Shown here in pieces: positions 7,527 through 16,029 of a stretch of 64,000 nucleotides of DNA. The notes beneath the pieces are model-generated. The model ran no database searches, was not told where the DNA came from, and was given only the letters and a program-made list of their open reading frames with translations. The stretch spans positions 124,001 through 188,000 of the forward strand of contig NZ_POUL01000006.1 of NCBI RefSeq assembly GCF_002890895.1, read 5' to 3'. Position 1 is the stretch's first letter, and every line of letters begins with the position of its first letter. Position numbers and translations under genes: made by a program. Source of the DNA: Stutzerimonas stutzeri. Its GTDB lineage: Bacteria; Pseudomonadota; Gammaproteobacteria; Pseudomonadales; Pseudomonadaceae.

Positions 7527-10408
7527 CAGCAGTGCTCCCCAACGAAGGCGCGAACTTCATGTGCACCGGGCAACATCAGCGCTTGCTTGGCCAGTTGCTG
7601 GCAGGCGGCAAAATCCAGCTCGCGCACCCGCGCCTTCACAAGCGCAATACTGCGCGCCGACACGCTGAGTTCATCCACACCCAAGCCCACCAGCATTGGC
7701 ACCGCCAGCGCATCAGCAGCCAGCTCGCCGCAGACGCCGACCCACTTGCCATGGGCGTGAGCGGCCTCGACGGTCATGCCGATCAGGCGCAACACGGCCG
7801 GGTGCAAGCCGTCGGCCTGCCCCGAAAGCGTCGGGTGCCCACGGTCGATGGCCAGGGTGTACTGAGTGAGGTCATTGGTGCCGATGCTGAAGAAATCGAC
7901 CTCCTGCGCCAGCACCGGCGCGATCAGCGCAGCGGAGGGGATCTCGATCATGATGCCGACCTGCAGGTCGGCCACTGGCAGCTCCTGACGCAGGCGATCG
8001 ACCATGGCCTTGGCGCTGCGCCATTCGTCAATGTTGCCGACCATGGGGAACATGATCCGCAGCGGACGGCCCTCGGCCGAGGCGAGCAAGGCGCGTAGCT
8101 GGGTTTCGAGAATGTCCGGACGCTGCAGGCTCAGGCGAATGCCGCGCACGCCGAGGAAGGGGTTTTCTTCGGCCGGCATCGGCCAGTACGGCAGCGGTTT
8201 GTCGCCGCCGACATCCAGGGTTCGCACCACCAGCGGACGGCCTTCGAGGGCTTCCAGCACGCGGCGGTACTCGGCCTCCTGGGTGGCCTGATCCGGCGCC
8301 TGGGCATGGTTCATGAACACCAGTTCAGTACGCAGCAGGCCGATGCCCTCGGCCCCCATCGCCACCGCTTCAGGCGTCTCGCCCGCTGCGCCGATGTTGG
8401 CGGCGATTTCCACCGGATGGCCGTCTCGGGTGATGGCCGGCTCCAGGCGTCGCTCATTTGCCAGGCGCTTGCGCTCCTCGCGGGTAGCGCGCTCGCTACG
8501 GGCCTGTTCCAGCTGCGCGTCGGTCGGCGCGACCAGCAGCTCGCCGCGCTCGCCATCGAGCAACAACAAGGTGTTGGGTGCCAGCCCGAGCACACCCGGC
8601 CCGGCGCCGACAATGGCGGGAATACCCAGCGCGCGGGCGATGATCGCGCTGTGGGAGGTGGCGCCGCCGCCAGCGGTGAGGATGCCAGCGACGCGCTGGG
8701 CATTGAGCGTGGCGACGTCCGAGGGCGCTACCTCGTCCATCACCAAAATGTAGGGTTCGTCCGGCGCCTGCTCGGCTTCGACACCGGTCAGACAGGCCAG
8801 CACGCGGCGACCCACATCACGCAGGTCCGCAGCACGCTCGGCCAGCAGCTTGTCGTGCAGGGCTTCCTGCTGCTGCGCTGCGCTGTCGATTTCCTCCATC
8901 CAGGCTGCTTCGGCGCTCAAGCCCTTCTGCAAGCGCACCTGGACTTCTTCGCGTAGCGCCGGGTCTTTTAGCATGGCCTGGTGAGTGGTGAAGATGTCGC
9001 GGATGCTGGCGACCTGGCTTTCCTCGATCAGCGCGCCGATTTCCGCATGAACCTTGTCCAGCGCGGCATCCAGCCGCTGTAGTTCAGCTGCCGGCGACTC
9101 GCCGCGTTTGGGGTAATCAATCACCTGCGGTTTGCGCACCAGCACCGGACCGATGGCAATGCCCGGCGACGCGGCGATGCCGTTCACCTGCTCACCGGCG
9201 CGCAGCGCGGCCTGCTCGATGGCTGACGCTGCAGGCCCCTCGGTGATCTCGAGGGGCTCGCTCGCGTTCCCCGCCACCGGTAGCGGTTCGATCTCTTCGC
9301 CCAAGCCTTCCTCCACGGCGCGCACCAGCGCCGGCAGCGCATCGCCGGCAATGCCGGGCTCGGCCATGAATTCCAGAACCTGACCGCGCTGCGCGCCCAT
9401 CGCCAACAGTTTGCTCAGGCTCTTGACCGACACGCCGGCGTTTTCGCTGCCAGCCTGACGGACGCGAATCTCTCCCTCGAAGGACTGGGCAATTTCGGTG
9501 AGCACCTTGGCCGGGCGCGCGTGCAGACCATGGGCGTTGGCCAGCGGCACCTGCGCGCTTGGCCAGTCGGCGGGCACCTCGCCGCCCAGAGCTTCGAGCA
9601 CCGTGCGGCTGGAAGTCGCCTGACTCAGCTCCTGCCCGCGGCCTTCGATCAGCAGGTTGCACAGCCGCTCGAGCATGGCCTGATGCGCCTCACCCATGCT
9701 GGCCAACACGAACAGCCCATTGAGCGGCTGGCCCTGATGCTCGAGATTCGAGACTGGCGTGACGAAAGCGAGGCCAGGACGCTGCACCGACTGCTCGCTG
9801 CTGAGCCACCACAGGCCATCCCCCAGCGGCAGCGACTGGCCGAGCGGCAGACTGGCATTGAAGCCAGGCTCCACGCATTGCGCCCGCTTGAGCAGCTTGA
9901 CGCCCTGCCAGGCCAGCTCATCGAAGTCATCGGCGACGACGCCCAGCCCGACCAGCTCGCCATCGAGCGCCAGTGCCTGCGGCGCACCCTGCAGCAGATC
10001 AATGATCGCCTCGGGGCTCTGCGCCTTTTGCAGCGCCTCGCTCAGATCGCCTTCGCCCAGCGCTCGGGTCAACAGCTGCAGCAACCGCAGATGCTCATCC
10101 GACCGCGCGGCAATGCCGATGGCGAGGTACACCTGCTGACCGTTTCCCCAATCCACACCGGCGGGAAAGTGCAGCAGCCGCACACCGGTGGTGAACACCT
10201 GATCGCGGGTCTCCGGCGTGCCGTGGGGAATCGCGATGCCCTGACCGAGAAAGGTCGAGCCCTGCGCTTCGCGCGCGCGCAAACCGTCGAGGTAACCGGG
10301 CGCCACCAGCCCGTCGGCGACCAGCACCTCGCCCAGCAGAGCCAGCGCCGCGGGCTTATCTGCTGCGGCTTGATGCATGTGGATGTGCTGTGCATTCAAC
10401 TCAAGCAT
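7526..10408 (-). CDS. fruB: PTS fructose EIIA-HPr-EI fusion (multiphosphoryl transfer protein)
   Basis: Single cytoplasmic protein carrying the whole soluble phosphorelay from PEP to FruA. Domains in order: EIIA-Fru (residues about 1-145, phosphorylated His in IAIPHGTPE at about 62), a spacer domain, HPr (about 285-370, active His in NAHGLHARPAK), and enzyme I (about 400-960, active His in GGGATSHSAIIARALG, PEP-binding GEGIGLLRTE-like and TNDLTQYTLA segments, and a C-terminal GVCGELAAD). The 960-residue length is the Pseudomonas form. It is the first gene of fruBKA. A good Shine-Dalgarno (GGAG) precedes the ATG at 10408. Confidence 0.97.
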   Translation of the reverse strand: MLELNAQHIHMHQAAADKPAALALLGEVLVADGLVAPGYLDGLRAREAQGSTFLGQGIAIPHGTPETRDQVFTTGVRLLHFPAGVDWGNGQQVYLAIGIAARSDEHLRLLQLLTRALGEGDLSEALQKAQSPEAIIDLLQGAPQALALDGELVGLGVVADDFDELAWQGVKLLKRAQCVEPGFNASLPLGQSLPLGDGLWWLSSEQSVQRPGLAFVTPVSNLEHQGQPLNGLFVLASMGEAHQAMLERLCNLLIEGRGQELSQATSSRTVLEALGGEVPADWPSAQVPLANAHGLHARPAKVLTEIAQSFEGEIRVRQAGSENAGVSVKSLSKLLAMGAQRGQVLEFMAEPGIAGDALPALVRAVEEGLGEEIEPLPVAGNASEPLEITEGPAASAIEQAALRAGEQVNGIAASPGIAIGPVLVRKPQVIDYPKRGESPAAELQRLDAALDKVHAEIGALIEESQVASIRDIFTTHQAMLKDPALREEVQVRLQKGLSAEAAWMEEIDSAAQQQEALHDKLLAERAADLRDVGRRVLACLTGVEAEQAPDEPYILVMDEVAPSDVATLNAQRVAGILTAGGGATSHSAIIARALGIPAIVGAGPGVLGLAPNTLLLLDGERGELLVAPTDAQLEQARSERATREERKRLANERRLEPAITRDGHPVEIAANIGAAGETPEAVAMGAEGIGLLRTELVFMNHAQAPDQATQEAEYRRVLEALEGRPLVVRTLDVGGDKPLPYWPMPAEENPFLGVRGIRLSLQRPDILETQLRALLASAEGRPLRIMFPMVGNIDEWRSAKAMVDRLRQELPVADLQVGIMIEIPSAALIAPVLAQEVDFFSIGTNDLTQYTLAIDRGHPTLSGQADGLHPAVLRLIGMTVEAAHAHGKWVGVCGELAADALAVPMLVGLGVDELSVSARSIALVKARVRELDFAACQQLAKQALMLPGAHEVRAFVGEHC

Positions 10409-10501
10409 GGGAGAACTCCTGCGGGGCTCGCGATTGTTGTGGCCGACGGCTGCGCCGGCATTGCCCGAATCCTGGGCTGGCGCTTCAGACCGAAAGACTG
10501 C

Positions 10502-10513
10502 TGAAACGTTTCA
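10502..10513. promoter_or_regulatory. FruR (Cra) operator palindrome
   Basis: Perfect 12-base palindrome TGAAACGTTTCA between the divergent fruB and fruR starts. It matches the LacI-family FruR/Cra site type. It is about 94 bases upstream of fruB and 78 bases upstream of fruR, so it could control both. Inducer release by fructose 1-phosphate is known for Pseudomonas FruR. Confidence 0.8.
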
Positions 10514-10590
10514 CCTAAGGCTGGCACATTACGCAATATTGGGTAATTCTAGAAGCCCGATTTCATACCACCCGTCTCAGGACCCTCTGT

Positions 10591-11580
10591 TTGAAACTGA
10601 CCGACATCGCCCGCCTTGCTAACGTTTCGGTAACCACGGCCAGCTACGTGCTCAACGGCAAGGCCGCTCAGCGGCGGATCAGCGCGGCCACGGTCGAACG
10701 GGTGATGGCCGTGGCTGAACAGCAGGGTTTTCAGCTCGACCAGCAGGCTGCCGGCTTGCGCCGAGGACAGTCGCGCACGCTGGGCTTCGTTGTTCCGGAT
10801 CTGGAGAACCCCAGTTATGCACGCCTGGCCAAGCTGCTGGAGCAGCGGGCGCGGCAGCGCGGCTACCAGCTGCTGATCGCCGGAACCGATGACGAGCCAG
10901 ACACCGAGCGTCAGGTCATTCAGCTGCTGCGCTCGCGCCGCTGCGATGCCTTGATCGTCGCCAGCTGCCTGCCAGAGGACGACGCCAGCTATCAAAAACT
11001 GCTCGCTGCAGGCCTACCGGTAATCGCCCTCGACCGGGCGCTGGATGCGGAGCATTTCTGTTCGGTGGTCAGCGCCGACTGCGAGGCGGCGGTGCAATTG
11101 ACCCGCTCGCTGCACCTCCCGTCCACCGCCCACATCGCATTGATCAGTGCACGGCCAGCCCTGCGGATCAGCCAGCAGCGCGAGGAAGGTTTCCATCGCG
11201 CCTTGGCTAATCATTCTGGTCAGGTCAGCGTGCTGCGGGCCGAGCAGTTCAGCCGTGCCTGCGGGCGGCAACAGATGCTGACCCTGCTCGATAAAGGGCC
11301 GCTACCTGACGCCCTGATCACCACCGCATACGTGTTGCTCGAAGGCGTCTTCGATGCGCTGCGCGAGCGTGATCTGCTGTGGCCGGACAATCTGCAACTG
11401 GCCACTTTTGGCGATGCGCAATTGCTGGATTTCCTGCCAATCAAGGTCAACGCGATCTCCCAGCAGCATGAGCAGATCGCCGAACAAGCGTTGAGCCACG
11501 CGATTCGCGCCATCGAGCAGAACGACTATCGCCCCGGCGTTATCGCCATCGAACGGGTCCTGAAACAGCGCCGTCATTGA
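10591..11580 (+). CDS. fruR: Catabolite repressor/activator, LacI family
   Basis: DNA-binding repressor of the fru operon. The N-terminal helix-turn-helix is KLTDIARLANVSVTTASYVLNG, with the variable YVLNG hinge of FruR rather than RVLN. It is followed by a periplasmic-binding-protein-like core (LGFVVPDLENPSYARL). Its 329 residues match the family. The start is TTG at 10591, preceded by CAGGA, because MKLTDIA is the usual FruR N-terminus and no ATG lies upstream in frame. It is divergent from fruBKA with a shared operator at 10502-10513. Confidence 0.94.
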   Translation: MKLTDIARLANVSVTTASYVLNGKAAQRRISAATVERVMAVAEQQGFQLDQQAAGLRRGQSRTLGFVVPDLENPSYARLAKLLEQRARQRGYQLLIAGTDDEPDTERQVIQLLRSRRCDALIVASCLPEDDASYQKLLAAGLPVIALDRALDAEHFCSVVSADCEAAVQLTRSLHLPSTAHIALISARPALRISQQREEGFHRALANHSGQVSVLRAEQFSRACGRQQMLTLLDKGPLPDALITTAYVLLEGVFDALRERDLLWPDNLQLATFGDAQLLDFLPIKVNAISQQHEQIAEQALSHAIRAIEQNDYRPGVIAIERVLKQRRH

Positions 11581-11646
11581 CGCCCCTTGCGGGCGCCGAC
11601 GCGCTGGCGGAAGCTTGTCGCCTTTCAACGAGCCGCCCTAGCCCAG

Positions 11647-11952
11647 ATGAACATCGAACAGATCACCCAACGCCTGCACGCGATCCGCGATCAGAACGAG
11701 TGGCAGCGTTATCACAGCCCGAAAAACCTTGCGATGGCCGCCAGTGTGGAAATGGCCGAGCTGGTGGAAATCTTCCAGTGGCAAACTGAAGACGAGTCGC
11801 GCCAGCTGCCAAGCGACAAACTCGCGCATGCCGGCCAGGAGGTTGGCGACATCCTCATGTACCTGCTGCTGATGTGCAGCGAGCTGGGCATCGACATGGA
11901 GCAGGCCTTGCTGGCCAAGCTCGCCGACAACGAGCGGCGGTTCGCCCGATGA
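11647..11952 (+). CDS. MazG-like nucleotide pyrophosphohydrolase
   Basis: Short all-alpha NTP pyrophosphohydrolase of the MazG superfamily, 101 residues. The metal-binding pattern is visible as EMAELVEIFQW (ExxE on the first helix) and EVGDILMYLLLM (ExxD on the second). Such proteins hydrolyse (d)NTPs or modified nucleotides; the exact substrate is unknown. The ATG at 11647 was chosen because the family starts MNIEQI. The stop overlaps the next start by four bases (ATGA), so it is co-translated with cmoM. Confidence 0.88.
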   Translation: MNIEQITQRLHAIRDQNEWQRYHSPKNLAMAASVEMAELVEIFQWQTEDESRQLPSDKLAHAGQEVGDILMYLLLMCSELGIDMEQALLAKLADNERRFAR

Positions 11953-12698
11953 GCGACCGGCATTTCGATGAGCTGGCGACGCGCTTCGCCGAGAAAATCT
12001 ACGGCGGCGCCAAGGGCGCAATCCGCCTCGCCGTGCTGCAGGCGGATCTCACCGAGGTACTGCCAGAGCGGCCTTTGCGCGTTCTGGACATTGGCGCCGG
12101 GCTTGGTCACATGAGCCTGTGGCTGGCGCAGCAGGGCCATCAGGTGACGCTGGCCGAACCCGCCGAACCCATGCTCGAAGGCGCTCGCAAGCAGTTCGCC
12201 GAAGCAGGCCAGACCGGTACGTTTATTCAGGCGCCCTGGCAGGATGTGGAAAGCCACGTCGAAGGTCGTTTCGATCTGGTCATCTGCCATGCGGTGCTGG
12301 AATGGCTGGCCGAACCGCAAGCGATCCTGCCGGTGCTGCACCGCCTGATCGCCGAAGACGGCTGGCTGTCGCTGGCCTTCTACAACCGCGATGCGCTGAT
12401 CTATCGCAATTTGCTCAAGGGCCATTTCAAGAAGTTGCGCACCCAGACCTATGCCGGCGAGCGTCAGAGCCTGACCCCGCAACAGCCGCTCGACCCGCGC
12501 GAACTGGCGGCGCAACTCGCACCGCACTGGCAGGTCGAATCAACCAGTGGCGTGCGCGTATTCCATGACTACATGCCCGCCGATTTCCAGGCTCGCACCG
12601 AGGCTGCCGACCTGATCGAGATGGAGCTGGCCTACCGCCGCCATCCGACCTTCGCCGGCCTTGGGCGTTACCTGCACTGGTTGTGTCGGCCGCTCTGA
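11949..12698 (+). CDS. cmoM: tRNA 5-carboxymethoxyuridine methyltransferase
   Basis: SAM-dependent methyltransferase of the SmtA/CmoM group, which methylates cmo5U34 of tRNA to its methyl ester. The Rossmann motif I VLDIGAGLGHMSLW is at residues about 43-56, a motif II acidic residue is in VTLAEPAEPML, and the family-typical FYNRDALIYRNLLKG lies around 137. Length is 249 residues. The start overlaps the MazG-like stop (ATGA). Confidence 0.9.
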   Translation: MSDRHFDELATRFAEKIYGGAKGAIRLAVLQADLTEVLPERPLRVLDIGAGLGHMSLWLAQQGHQVTLAEPAEPMLEGARKQFAEAGQTGTFIQAPWQDVESHVEGRFDLVICHAVLEWLAEPQAILPVLHRLIAEDGWLSLAFYNRDALIYRNLLKGHFKKLRTQTYAGERQSLTPQQPLDPRELAAQLAPHWQVESTSGVRVFHDYMPADFQARTEAADLIEMELAYRRHPTFAGLGRYLHWLCRPL

Positions 12699-12716
12699 GC
12701 CGACCGGGAGGTCCCG

Positions 12717-13346
12717 ATGTCGATCCGCCCTGCGCTGCCCCTGTTTTACTCGCTGCTTGGATTGAGCCTCGCGGCGTGCCAGGGCAGCAACCCGTACACC
12801 AACGACTCTGCGCCGATTCCACCGGCTCCGCCCATCGAACGCATCCAGTCGCCCACCTACCCAGCGGCGCCGCAGGACTTTTCCAGCTACCAGAACTGGA
12901 GTTGGCGCAACCCTCCGGCGGGTACGGCTTCGCTGGGTGCCGAGGAGCTGCAGGAAATGATCTCCGGCGCGCTCGATCAACGCGGCTTGCGCCCGGCACC
13001 AGCCGGCGCCAAGGGCGATGTGCAGATCAGCGCCAGCGCACAGATGGAGACGCGCGTGCGGCAGGTCTACGATGACTATGGCCCCCGAGTAGGCGTCGGT
13101 GCAGGGCGATATGGTGGTTACGGCCCGGGGTATAACACCGGCTACGGCATTGGCGGCAGCACCCCGGTGGTGCGCAACTATGAAGAAGAAGTGGTCACGG
13201 TGCGCATCGAGATGATCGACAGCGGCTCTGGCCAGACCGTCTGGAGCAATCGTGCCGAGGCCCGCAGTGGCGGAGATCAGGCCGAACGCAAGGACGCCGC
13301 GCGAGAAGCCGTGAACCGGGCGCTCGCCGATTATCCGCCGCGCTGA
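12717..13346 (+). CDS. DUF4136 lipoprotein
   Basis: Lipoprotein with a type II signal (LGLSLAAC lipobox, Cys at about 21). A proline-rich linker follows, then the DUF4136 domain, recognised by the YQNWSW start and AVNRALADYPPR end. An inserted Gly/Tyr-rich stretch (YGGYGPGYNTGYG) lies around residue 130. The function of the family is unknown; members are outer-membrane or periplasmic lipoproteins. A second copy follows 30 bases downstream, and both end in YPPR. Confidence 0.85.
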   Translation: MSIRPALPLFYSLLGLSLAACQGSNPYTNDSAPIPPAPPIERIQSPTYPAAPQDFSSYQNWSWRNPPAGTASLGAEELQEMISGALDQRGLRPAPAGAKGDVQISASAQMETRVRQVYDDYGPRVGVGAGRYGGYGPGYNTGYGIGGSTPVVRNYEEEVVTVRIEMIDSGSGQTVWSNRAEARSGGDQAERKDAAREAVNRALADYPPR

Positions 13347-13376
13347 GATTGCGTAATTTGCCTAAGGAGAACCGAG

Positions 13377-13937
13377 ATGCTCCGTTCACTGCTGATGCTG
13401 CCCCTGCTGCTGGTGCTGGCCGCCTGCCAGAGCACCCAGGTGCAACGCGACTTCGACCCGCAGCGCGACTTTTCCGCCTACCGTACCTGGAGCTGGAAAG
13501 AGCCGGCCCTGCAGTACCGGCCCGATGATCCGCGCATCAATAGCGACCTGACCGAACAGCGCATTCGCAGCGCCGTCAGCGAACAGCTGGATCAGCGCGG
13601 CCTACGCCAGCCAGCGTCAGGCGCGCAACCGGATCTGTTGGTGCAGGCCTGGTTTCTCGTCGATGAGCGCAGCCAGCAATACACCACCTCGTCGATCGGC
13701 GCCTGGGGCGGCCCCTGGCACGGTTACTGGGGTGGCCCAATGATCGCCGACACCCGCACCATCCACTATCAGGTCGGCACCTTGCAGCTGGATTTGTATG
13801 ACGCTGACGACGGCAAGCTGGTTTGGCGCGGCAGCGCAGAACAGGTCCTGCGCGACAACCCCGGCAGCCCTCAGGAGCGGGCGGGGATGTTCCGCGAAAC
13901 CGTCAACAAGGTTCTCTCACAATACCCGCCGCGCTAG
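13377..13937 (+). CDS. DUF4136 lipoprotein, second copy
   Basis: Lipoprotein of 186 residues with lipobox LVLAAC. DUF4136 features are FDPQRDFSAYRTWSW at the start of the domain, DQRGLRQ in the middle and NKVLSQYPPR at the end. It is paralogous to the gene at 12717, most clearly in the shared LDQRGLR and YPPR blocks, but lacks the Gly/Tyr-rich insert. It has a strong Shine-Dalgarno (AAGGAGA). A terminator follows its stop, so the two lipoproteins form the end of this transcription unit. Confidence 0.86.
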   Translation: MLRSLLMLPLLLVLAACQSTQVQRDFDPQRDFSAYRTWSWKEPALQYRPDDPRINSDLTEQRIRSAVSEQLDQRGLRQPASGAQPDLLVQAWFLVDERSQQYTTSSIGAWGGPWHGYWGGPMIADTRTIHYQVGTLQLDLYDADDGKLVWRGSAEQVLRDNPGSPQERAGMFRETVNKVLSQYPPR

Positions 13938-13960
13938 CATTGTCGGCTGGCTTCCATTCA

Positions 13961-13984
13961 ACCCGCCGTCATGGCGGGTTTTTA
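13961..13984 (+). terminator. Rho-independent terminator after the lipoprotein pair
   Basis: ACCCGCC (13961) pairs with GGCGGGT (13973-13979) across a five-base loop, followed by TTTTA. It ends the transcript 24 bases after the second DUF4136 stop and just before the Shine-Dalgarno of the next gene. Confidence 0.85.
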
Positions 13985-14006
13985 TTTCGTTTTCGGAGAC
14001 ATTCGC

Positions 14007-14456
14007 ATGCCTGTCGCAGCCTGGTGGCTTCTCGTAATGCCATTGATTGCCGGGGCTTTCCTGCCCCTACAAGCCGGCATCAACGGACAGGTCGCCAAGC
14101 ACTTCGGCAGCGTCATGGGCGCGGCAATGCTCTCCTTTGCGGTGGGCACCGCGGCGCTGCTCTGTGTCGTGTTGTTCCAGCGAGACATGCCGGGCATCCA
14201 GGCGTTACGCGGGCTTAATTGGTATCACTGGTGCGCCGGCCTGCTGGGCATGTTCTTTATTGCCACCGCCGCCTTTGCCGGGCCGCGCATCGGTGCGCTG
14301 CTGTTCATGGCACTGGTGCTGGCCGGGCAGCTGGGCATGGCGCTGATGCTGGATCATTTCGGCTGGGCCGGCTTTCGCCAGTCGTCAATCAGCCTGGGCA
14401 AGCTAGGCGGGTTGGTGCTGATTTTCGCAGGCGTCTGGATGATCCGCCGCGGCTGA
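14007..14456 (+). CDS. DMT/YdcZ-family (DUF606) membrane protein
   Basis: About 149 residues with five hydrophobic segments and the DUF606 start PLIAGAFLPLQAGINGQVAK. Members are half-size relatives of drug/metabolite transporters; the substrate is unknown. The ATG at 14007 was chosen because GGAG lies eight bases upstream; an upstream ATG at 13971 is inside the terminator hairpin. It converges with the gene at 14471. Confidence 0.88.
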   Translation: MPVAAWWLLVMPLIAGAFLPLQAGINGQVAKHFGSVMGAAMLSFAVGTAALLCVVLFQRDMPGIQALRGLNWYHWCAGLLGMFFIATAAFAGPRIGALLFMALVLAGQLGMALMLDHFGWAGFRQSSISLGKLGGLVLIFAGVWMIRRG

Positions 14457-14465
14457 GCGCGGCGG
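14444..14465. terminator. Hairpin between convergent genes
   Basis: CCGCCGCG (14444) pairs with CGCGGCGG (14458-14465) around a six-base loop. It overlaps the last codons of the DUF606 gene and lies just before the stop of the opposite gene. There is no clear T-run, so intrinsic termination is uncertain. Confidence 0.4.
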
Positions 14466-14470
14466 TCGAG

Positions 14471-15406
14471 CTATTTGCGCTCGAAGGCGTAGAACAGGTT
14501 GGGCTCGCTGACCAGATACAGGTCGCCACGGTCGTCAAAGGTCATGCCTTCAGCCTGAGGAACGCTGTTATCGAGACCGGCGAAGCCGCTCCACAGTGAG
14601 CGGAAGCTGACCAGCTCGCCCTCACTGTCGAGTTCGAGCATCATCTTGGCTTCGTCGCTGAGCAGCACCAGGTGGCCGGTGCGCTCGTCGTAGTGAACCG
14701 AGGCGAGATCGCTGGCCATGTCTTTGTCTTCGATCCAGGCTTCGCGGTCGATGACGTTTAGATTCAGCTGCCCGTTGAAGCTGGCCTTGATGCCCTGGAT
14801 CTCGTATAGCTTGCGCGGCGAATGTTCCTTCACTACAAACAGTCGATCACCGGCACGGTCGTAGCCCAGTCCCTCGAAGCCCGCGTTATCCGACGCGCCC
14901 ATCGACAGCGACACAGCCGCGTAATCCTCCCGCACCAGCTCACCAGGACGCGTCGGCACCGGCAGGATCACAATCGACTGGCTGCGTTCCTCGGCAACCG
15001 CCAGCAGGTTGTCACCCAGGTAGGTGACCGCTTCGACATCGATGAAGCCCTTGAGCGGATAACGGGCAATGAATTCGCCATTGAGGTCGAGCGCGATCAG
15101 CTCTTCCGGGTTGTTCACCACGGCCCAGAGTTGGTTGCGCTGCTCATCGAAGGTCAGCCCGGAAAGGTTGTTGCCGACGGTCGCAACCGGCTTTGCCTCG
15201 ACGCGCACCTGATACTCGGGCAACCAGAGGCTGCGCGCCTGATGAGTCTCTGCATGCCAGGCTGACTGCAGCGCATAGAACACACGCTCATCGAGATGAA
15301 AGGTGGCAGCCGTGTGCAGCAGCCCGGCGGCCAACATTCCCAATGCCCAGACCTGCGGGCGAACCTCGGACAACCAACGCGGGCGGGTACTGGTAGCAGC
15401 TGGCAT
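14471..15406 (-). CDS. SdiA-regulated domain protein (YjiK-like)
   Basis: A 311-residue protein with one N-terminal hydrophobic segment (VWALGMLAAGLLHTAATF), probably a membrane anchor or uncleaved signal. It then has a beta-propeller-like SdiA-regulated domain: NNLSGLTFDEQRNQLWAVVN, DVEAVTYLGDN and PQAEGMTFDDRGDLYLVSEPN are the blade motifs. It is presumably periplasmic and its biochemical role is unknown. Similar proteins in Pseudomonas are annotated only by domain. Confidence 0.85.
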   Translation of the reverse strand: MPAATSTRPRWLSEVRPQVWALGMLAAGLLHTAATFHLDERVFYALQSAWHAETHQARSLWLPEYQVRVEAKPVATVGNNLSGLTFDEQRNQLWAVVNNPEELIALDLNGEFIARYPLKGFIDVEAVTYLGDNLLAVAEERSQSIVILPVPTRPGELVREDYAAVSLSMGASDNAGFEGLGYDRAGDRLFVVKEHSPRKLYEIQGIKASFNGQLNLNVIDREAWIEDKDMASDLASVHYDERTGHLVLLSDEAKMMLELDSEGELVSFRSLWSGFAGLDNSVPQAEGMTFDDRGDLYLVSEPNLFYAFERK

Positions 15407-15620
15407 CGTCTTTCTCTCGTGGGGCGCTAGCGAGATAGCCTGATCAGGAAGGGTTGCAATTGCATGACGGCGCGCATTACAGCGACGATCAGCCTGCTAC
15501 TGACCCACCACCGCGGCTGCGGTTCAATCTCAACACCGGGAACTGCCAGCCGGATTGGCAGCCCAAGGGACCAGGGAACGGCTGCGCTTGCGGCCGCGGA
15601 TCGTCACGCAGGAGTGCAGC

Positions 15621-15914
15621 ATGCAGGTGGAAAGCTTTTTCGAATGGTTGGGCCAGGCGCTCGGCACCGTGATTCGTTACATCGTCGATGCGCTCAGTGG
15701 ATTTTTCGGACTGTTCGCCGATGCTGGCGCCAACTTTCTCGAGGGCCTGTCGCGCACCCTTGGCATGGACCGCTCACTGATCAGCCTTATTGCACTGGCT
15801 ATCGGCCTGATGCTGCTGGTCGGAGCCTTTCGCGCGTTTTTCCGCCGCTCGATTATCGCTGGGGTGATCTATCTGTTTCTCGGGCTCTGGCTGTTGAGCT
15901 GGTTGATTCACTGA
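15621..15914 (+). CDS. Small hypothetical membrane protein
   Basis: A 97-residue protein beginning MQVESFFEWLGQALG, with two or three hydrophobic stretches (about residues 18-45 amphipathic, 52-70 and 75-95 strongly hydrophobic). GGAG lies seven bases before the ATG at 15621. Codon use is like that of the neighbours. Similar short proteins seem widespread in pseudomonads, but I recognise no domain and assign no function. Confidence 0.75.
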   Translation: MQVESFFEWLGQALGTVIRYIVDALSGFFGLFADAGANFLEGLSRTLGMDRSLISLIALAIGLMLLVGAFRAFFRRSIIAGVIYLFLGLWLLSWLIH

Positions 15915-16029
15915 GCCACTCGTAGCGCCCAGCATCATCGGCAACGGGGCCGAACAGGTTCCAGCCCCATCACTCGGCTGCGCTCCGGACCCTCGCGACG
16001 TATCATGCTCGGCTGTTCTGGAGCCCTTC

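Noticed and set aside
13971-14006. Upstream start for the DUF606 gene inside the terminator hairpin
   Set aside because: The ATG lies in the hairpin and has no Shine-Dalgarno; the ATG at 14007 has GGAG at good distance.
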